A DNA stretch of 36,152 nucleotides from JBOFWL01 sp051653605 (GTDB lineage: Bacteria; Spirochaetota; Brevinematia; Brevinematales; Brevinemataceae): positions 1-36,152 of the forward strand of contig JBOFWL010000075.1 in the NCBI GenBank assembly GCA_051653605.1, in the 5' to 3' direction. Positions 32,879 through 36,152 of this stretch are shown here, in pieces. Position numbers and translations under genes: made by a program. The notes under the pieces were generated by a model. That model was not told the origin of the DNA. It searched no databases and saw only the letters and a list, made by a program, of their open reading frames with translations. Numbering within the stretch: position 1 is the first letter of the stretch; each line of letters starts with the position of its first letter.

Positions 32879-33313
32879 TTATTTTGAAATAATATTTAAA
32901 AAATCTTGTTGATTCTTGCAATTGAGTAGATTCTTTAGAGAATCTTCATCACCAACAATATCTGCTAGCTGCATCAATGCGTCGATATGACCATCACTAT
33001 CTGTCGCAGATAATGTAAACAATAAGCGGACTGGAGCCTCTGTATCAGGAAAGGTAATACCTTCGCCCAAAGATAAAAAACTCATTCCCATTTTAAGACC
33101 GCCATTTTCTGGCCGAGTATGAGGCATAGCAACCCCATCGCATAGAACAATATAAGGGCCAAATTCTTTAACGGAATCAATCGTTGTATCAATATAACCT
33201 TGAGTGCAAATTCCCTGTTCAACAAGGGATGCCCCCCCAATACGGATAGCTTCTTCCCAAGAAGACGCTTTTTCAATGAATAAAATTCGATTTTCTATGA
33301 GTTTTTTCAACAT
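32879..33313 (-). CDS. ulaC: Ascorbate PTS component EIIA
   Basis: Cytosolic phosphocarrier of the mannitol/fructose EIIA type. It takes phosphate from HPr on His65 in GVAMPHTRPE and gives it to UlaB. The start is set at ATG 33311-33313 after GGAGGAG, giving 144 residues; an upstream GTG at 33328 would put the ribosome site inside the gene. GMSFLSLGEGITFPD and LLFTLSATDSDGHIDALMQLADI are typical. First gene of the minus-strand operon. Confidence 0.94.
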   Translation of the reverse strand: MLKKLIENRILFIEKASSWEEAIRIGGASLVEQGICTQGYIDTTIDSVKEFGPYIVLCDGVAMPHTRPENGGLKMGMSFLSLGEGITFPDTEAPVRLLFTLSATDSDGHIDALMQLADIVGDEDSLKNLLNCKNQQDFLNIISK

Positions 33314-33335
33314 GATAATCTCCTCCACTATTCAT

Positions 33336-33376
33336 ATTCTAGTGTTTATTTTTAAATTTGCAAATTTATTTTTAAA
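33336..33376 (-). promoter_or_regulatory. ulaC operon promoter with a direct-repeat element
   Basis: On the minus strand TTGCAA (33358-33363), 16-base spacer, TAGAAT (33336-33341). On the plus strand TTTATTTTTAAA occurs at 33345-33356 and again at 33365-33376, a 20-base period that brackets the -35 box. AAATTTGCAAATTT forms a dyad over the -35. Candidate site for the DeoR-type regulator. Confidence 0.55.
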
Positions 33377-33485
33377 ATATGAAAATAATACAAAACACTA
33401 TTGCTTAAAAATCAACCATAACCCCTGTAAAAAGCATGTTTATTATCAATATGGATAATTATTTTAGATTTTTATTTAAAATAGC

Positions 33486-33515
33486 TTGAATTAATCAGCA
33501 CTATTATGCTAGAAT
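33486..33515 (+). promoter_or_regulatory. Promoter of the 28-residue peptide gene
   Basis: TTGAAT (33486-33491), 18-base spacer, TAGAAT (33510-33515), about 32 bases before the ATG. Confidence 0.65.
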
Positions 33516-33547
33516 AAGATAGTAACATTTATTCAAGAGAGTTATTT

Positions 33548-33634
33548 ATGTTGTTAATGTCCCTTTCTATTATTCTCGTAATTATTATTCTTATTCTTTG
33601 TCATCCTATCCAGAAAGGCTCATTACCGATTTAA
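33548..33634 (+). CDS. 28-residue single-helix membrane peptide
   Basis: Short frame opening MLLMSLSIILVIIILILC, one strong transmembrane helix, then a short polar tail ending QKGSLPI. It is preceded by a promoter and an AAGAGAG ribosome site seven bases before the ATG, and followed by a strong terminator, so it is a complete small transcription unit. No family recognised. It could be a small membrane protein, a type I toxin-like peptide, or a leader peptide controlling read-through into the CstA-family gene 79 bases downstream, for which I see no separate good promoter. Confidence 0.55.
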   Translation: MLLMSLSIILVIIILILCHPIQKGSLPI

Positions 33635-33651
33635 AGTTTATATTAAACCTT

Positions 33652-33687
33652 AAAAGCGCAGGACATTGAGTCTTGCGCTTTTTTTAT
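33652..33687 (+). terminator. Terminator or attenuator before the CstA-family gene
   Basis: AAAAGCGCA and TGCGCTTTT form the main stem, with an inner GAC/GTC pairing and a T-run after. It ends about 25 bases before the CstA-family ATG and lies between that gene and the only convincing promoter. Confidence 0.8.
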
Positions 33688-33712
33688 TATTCATAATGAA
33701 GGAGCGTCCATT

Positions 33713-35227
33713 ATGTTCATGTTTTATATAGGAGTTATTGCTCTTATACTGGGTTACTGTGTTTATGGGGTATTTGTTGAAAAAATACTCCAACCAAGCA
33801 ATAAGCAAACACCTGCCTATGCCTCCGAAGATGGAGTAGATTTCATTCCATTGCCTCTCTGGCGAGTTATTCTTATTGAATTTCTAAATATAGCAGGTCT
33901 CGGCCCAATATATGGAGCAATTACAGGTGCACTTTTTGGGCCTTCAGCATTCTTATGGATTGTTTTTGGGAATATTTTCATTGGTGCTACCCATGATTAT
34001 GTTTCTGGAATGGCATCGCTGCGTAATAATGGAATGTCATTGAGTGAATTGGTTGGAAAATATTTGGGGCCAATTCCTCGTAATGCGATGCGTGTTGTTT
34101 CGTTACTTCTTATGTTGATTGTTATTATCGTCTTCACCAAAGGGCCTACTGCCGTGTTAGTTTCGCTTGCTCAATCATTTGGAACACCACCATCTTGGTT
34201 TAATACTACTACTATTTTCTATGCGATCATCTTATATTATTTTTTCGCTGCTTTTTTACCAATTAATAAGATAATCGCACCTTTATACCCTATTTTAGGT
34301 GGATTGCTTATTTTTACAGCTTTAGCCTTACTTTTTAAATTAATTGTCGGAGGATACTCCCTACCCTCGTTTAATCAAGGATTTGCAAATATTCACCCTA
34401 TATTAGCTACTAATCCCATTTTTCCTTTTCTCTGTGTCACCGTAGCCTGTGGAGCAGTAAGTGGATTTCATGCAACTCAAGCGCCGATGATGGCTCGTTG
34501 TCTCAAAAGTGAGAAACAGGGACGTCAAGCATTTTATGGAGCAATGATTTTAGAAGGAATTCTCGCCATGATATGGGCAACAATACCCATGGCCTTTTTC
34601 CATCAACAAGCGATTAACTCCGGTGCAGATGCTTCCGCGGCAAATATATCAAAATTAATGATGGATGCTGGTGCTTTTAACAACCCTGGAGCCATCGTTA
34701 ATTCAGTATCTCTGGCATTATTAGGTAGTATCGGAGGCGTCCTCACCGTTTTAGGTGTTGTTATTTGCCCCATTACAACAGGCGATACTTGCTTACGATC
34801 TATGCGGTTAACGATTGCTGATGCCTGTAATGTTTCTCAAGATACCCTTGGAAAGAGACTTATCGTTCTTATTCCTATTTTAATTACTGCTATATCATTA
34901 AATTACATAGATTTTAATGTTTTATGGAGATATTTAGCTTGGTCCAATCAAGTATTAGCTGTTTTTGCTTTGTGGATGGGAACTGGGTATTTAGCTCAAA
35001 CAGGGAGAAAAAAATATCATTGGATAACAAGTCTTCCAGCTTCATTCATGACAGCCGTATGCATCACTTATATTCTAACCACCAAAATTGGGTTCAATTT
35101 GTCTTTTTCTCTATCTCAAAATATTGGGATATTGATTGGGGCAATCAGTATCCCTCTCTCCCACTATCTTGTTGAAAAAACAACTGCTATAAAGGTTCCT
35201 CCAACACCTAAGTATGAAGCTATCTAA
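33713..35227 (+). CDS. CstA-family carbon starvation / peptide-pyruvate transporter
   Basis: Inner-membrane transporter of the CstA family, whose E. coli members CstA and BtsT take up peptides or pyruvate under carbon limitation. 504 residues with many helices. Conserved blocks: GYCVYGVFVEKIL, DFIPLPLWRVILIEFLNIAGLGPIYG split around 43-68, FIGATHDYVSGMASLRNNG, FHATQAPMMARC and CPITTGDTCLRS. E. coli CstA is about 700 residues; this is the shorter form seen in many anaerobes. AAGGAGC before the ATG. Possibly controlled by the terminator upstream. Substrate not determinable. Confidence 0.92.
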   Translation: MFMFYIGVIALILGYCVYGVFVEKILQPSNKQTPAYASEDGVDFIPLPLWRVILIEFLNIAGLGPIYGAITGALFGPSAFLWIVFGNIFIGATHDYVSGMASLRNNGMSLSELVGKYLGPIPRNAMRVVSLLLMLIVIIVFTKGPTAVLVSLAQSFGTPPSWFNTTTIFYAIILYYFFAAFLPINKIIAPLYPILGGLLIFTALALLFKLIVGGYSLPSFNQGFANIHPILATNPIFPFLCVTVACGAVSGFHATQAPMMARCLKSEKQGRQAFYGAMILEGILAMIWATIPMAFFHQQAINSGADASAANISKLMMDAGAFNNPGAIVNSVSLALLGSIGGVLTVLGVVICPITTGDTCLRSMRLTIADACNVSQDTLGKRLIVLIPILITAISLNYIDFNVLWRYLAWSNQVLAVFALWMGTGYLAQTGRKKYHWITSLPASFMTAVCITYILTTKIGFNLSFSLSQNIGILIGAISIPLSHYLVEKTTAIKVPPTPKYEAI

Positions 35228-35232
35228 ATAAG

Positions 35233-35266
35233 GCCCCTCTACACTAAATAGAGGGGTTTTATTTTT
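35233..35266 (+). terminator. Terminator of the CstA-family gene
   Basis: CCCCTCTA and TAGAGGGG pair around a 7-base loop, followed by a T-rich run, a few bases past the stop codon. Confidence 0.9.
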
Positions 35267-35289
35267 GATTTTTATACTATAAAAAACGA

Positions 35290-35318
35290 TTGCATGTTTC
35301 TGTGAAAAATATTATACT
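35290..35318 (+). promoter_or_regulatory. Promoter of the YhcH-family gene
   Basis: TTGCAT (35290-35295), 17-base spacer, TATACT (35313-35318), about 40 bases before the ATG. Confidence 0.7.
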
Positions 35319-35357
35319 CTTAGAATATCTATCCATAAAATATCACAAGGAGTAAGA

Positions 35358-35807
35358 ATGATTTTTAGCAATGTGAACCAGCTACAGTCTAAAGATTTTT
35401 CAGGAAATATGGCAAAGGCTGTTGATTTTCTAAAAAATAATTACCAGAAAATACTAACTCAAGAGGTGGGAAAATATGAAGTTTGCCCTGAGTTTTTTTA
35501 TCTCATTCAAGAATATATGCCTAAAACAGACAACATATGGGAAGCTCATGAAAAATATATTGATATTCAACTAGTTCTCGATGGAGAGGAATTACTATAC
35601 GCTGCTGATCGTTCTCATTTAAGAGTGTTGGAACCTTATAACCCTAATAAAGATTTAATAACTTTTGAAGGAGAAGCCCTCATAACTAGCGTTCTTAAAT
35701 CTGGAGATGCAGCTATTTATTTTCCAACAGATGCTCACATTCCAGGCTTAAAATCTCCCTCTTATGCAGGAAATATTCGAAAATGTGTAGTAAAGATTTC
35801 TATATAA
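35358..35807 (+). CDS. YhcH/YjgK/YiaL family protein
   Basis: Cupin-fold protein of 149 residues, the usual length. The family blocks are W-E-A-H-x-K-Y-I-D-I-Q (NIWEAHEKYIDIQLVLDGEE), which holds the metal-binding His, and the later FFPTDAHxPG-like YFPTDAHIPGL near the C-terminus, followed by a KCVVKI strand. Relatives include EbgC and YiaL; some are linked to sialic acid or sugar-acid catabolism, and anomerase activity has been suggested. Good AAGGAG before the ATG. It lies near the ascorbate genes but has its own promoter, so a link to that pathway is only possible. Confidence 0.9.
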   Translation: MIFSNVNQLQSKDFSGNMAKAVDFLKNNYQKILTQEVGKYEVCPEFFYLIQEYMPKTDNIWEAHEKYIDIQLVLDGEELLYAADRSHLRVLEPYNPNKDLITFEGEALITSVLKSGDAAIYFPTDAHIPGLKSPSYAGNIRKCVVKISI

Positions 35808-35826
35808 AATATATTCTTTATCAGTA

Positions 35827-35855
35827 TTGACAAAATAGATATTTTATTCTAAAAT
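35827..35855 (+). promoter_or_regulatory. tRNA-Ser promoter
   Basis: TTGACA (35827-35832), 17-base spacer, TAAAAT (35850-35855), 14 bases before the tRNA. Same boxes as the tRNA-Lys promoter. Confidence 0.85.
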
Positions 35856-35869
35856 ATATCTCGTAATCA

Positions 35870-35954
35870 GGAGAGATGGCAGAGTGGTCGAATGCGGCGG
35901 TCTTGAAAACCGTTGTGCCGCAAGGCACCGGGGGTTCGAATCCCTCTCTCTCCG
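35870..35954 (+). tRNA. tRNA-Ser (TGA)
   Basis: An 85-nt class II tRNA: acceptor GGAGAGA with TCTCTCC and G as discriminator, anticodon loop CTTGAAA giving TGA, long variable arm (TGTGCCGCAAGGCACC), T arm GGGTTCGAATCCC. CCA is not encoded. Confidence 0.96.
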
Positions 35955-35959
35955 ACTGT

Positions 35960-36000
35960 AAGCCGTAACTTATTATAATATAACGAGTTACGGCTTTATT
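35960..36000. terminator. Terminator after tRNA-Ser, usable from both sides
   Basis: AAGCCGTAACT and AGTTACGGCTT pair around a 15-base AT-rich loop with a T-rich run after. It separates tRNA-Ser from the convergent partial gene at the window edge. Confidence 0.8.
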
Positions 36001-36001
36001 A

Positions 36002-36151
36002 TTACCCAATAGTCCCCCAATTTGCGGACATGTTGCCCCCGTATTTATTGGAGTACATGCTATTGAGAGTTGAATTAAGAGTAAAATCGTAGCCGTCCGC
36101 ATGGACTCTCAAAACACTAAAACGACGATCCCATTCATGAAAATATCCGCC
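36002..36151 (-). CDS. 3' end of an unknown gene at the window edge
   Basis: A minus-strand frame open to the right edge, 49 visible residues ending in TAA. It reads like real protein, with EWDRRFSVLRVHADGYDFT, then YSNKYGGNMSANWGTIG. Asn-, Gly- and aromatic-rich content suggests an exported or phage structural protein, but I recognise no family. The WxxRFxxxRVHADG motif recurs in the fragment near tRNA-Lys. A second frame in the same DNA (from 36102) would encode a lipoprotein-like start, but it runs on through the tRNA and is not supported. The end sits right against the terminator. Confidence 0.45.
   Translation of the reverse strand, partial: GGYFHEWDRRFSVLRVHADGYDFTLNSTLNSMYSNKYGGNMSANWGTIG
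36092..36110 (-). repeat. 19-bp dispersed repeat, copy 2
   Basis: Reverse complement reads GAGAGTCCATGCGGACGGC, identical to 2441-2459. Here it encodes the RVHADG part of the partial gene. Confidence 0.7.
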
Positions 36152-36152
36152 A

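Noticed and set aside
35821..36102. Minus-strand frame starting with a lipoprotein-like signal (MRTATILLLIQLSIACTP)
   Set aside because: After about 35 residues it runs through the terminator and antisense to tRNA-Ser (GFEPPVP). The neighbouring frame is open to the window edge and reads better as protein. Kept only as a remark.
1..36152. CRISPR array, rRNA, or insertion sequence with terminal inverted repeats
   Set aside because: I saw no regularly spaced repeats of CRISPR size, no rRNA motifs and no transposase gene with flanking inverted repeats.

Overview
This is a low-GC, densely packed chromosomal window carrying about 27 protein genes or gene pieces and four tRNA genes (Lys-CTT, Asp-GTC, Leu-CAA, Ser-TGA). 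Sigma70-type promoters are unusually easy to read: many have a TTGACA-like box, a 17-base spacer and a TATAAT-like box. The cell has a two-membrane envelope, shown by lipoproteins with Cys lipoboxes and a TolC-type outer-membrane channel. It also has a complete L-ascorbate phosphotransferase pathway, an HD-GYP-like protein, GatA and a Pst/PhoU phosphate system. A host-associated spirochaete is my best guess, but that is inference; no rRNA or other phylogenetic marker gene is present.

Layout. 1-2700: a large serine recombinase cut by the left edge, whose N-terminal domain seems to carry an in-frame hairpin insertion; a lipoprotein; tRNA-Lys. 2693-8001: a 1525-residue RND efflux pump fused to a TolC-like channel, divergent from a TetR gene, with a perfect 12-bp inverted repeat at the pump start site. 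8027-9459: galE behind a long leader, then tRNA-Asp. 9743-14115: an MFS transporter, gatA and a degenerate HD-GYP protein. 14240-17896: pstC-pstA-pstB-phoU without pstS; PstC has a large periplasmic insertion. 17880-19531: a GT4 glycosyltransferase and a small membrane protein whose promoter implies a leaderless mRNA.

19553-24131 is the most mobile part. It holds tRNA-Leu, a set of 12-bp iterons, a tyrosine integrase lacking its catalytic C-terminus, a MarR-MATE drug-efflux cassette whose promoter contains two copies of one operator, and a tandem duplication of a lipoprotein gene with conserved ends and a diverged core. 24203-26945: a GT2 glycosyltransferase and a lipoprotein built of two internal repeats.

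26991-33376 is an ascorbate utilisation locus in two convergent operons. One is ulaE-ulaF-deoR-type regulator on the plus strand; the other is ulaC-ulaG-ulaA-ulaB-ulaD on the minus strand. Together they take up and phosphorylate ascorbate (UlaABC), open the lactone (UlaG), decarboxylate (UlaD) and epimerise (UlaE, UlaF) to D-xylulose 5-phosphate. 33486-36152: a 28-residue hydrophobic peptide gene with its own promoter and terminator, a CstA-family transporter, a YhcH/YjgK/YiaL protein, tRNA-Ser, and the edge of an unknown gene. That gene shares a 19-bp sequence and a short peptide motif with the region next to tRNA-Lys.

The observations I rate highest are the hairpin inserted in the recombinase frame, the pump-channel fusion with an internal signal-peptide-like joint, the tandem lipoproteins, and the 28-residue peptide with terminator upstream of the CstA-family gene.
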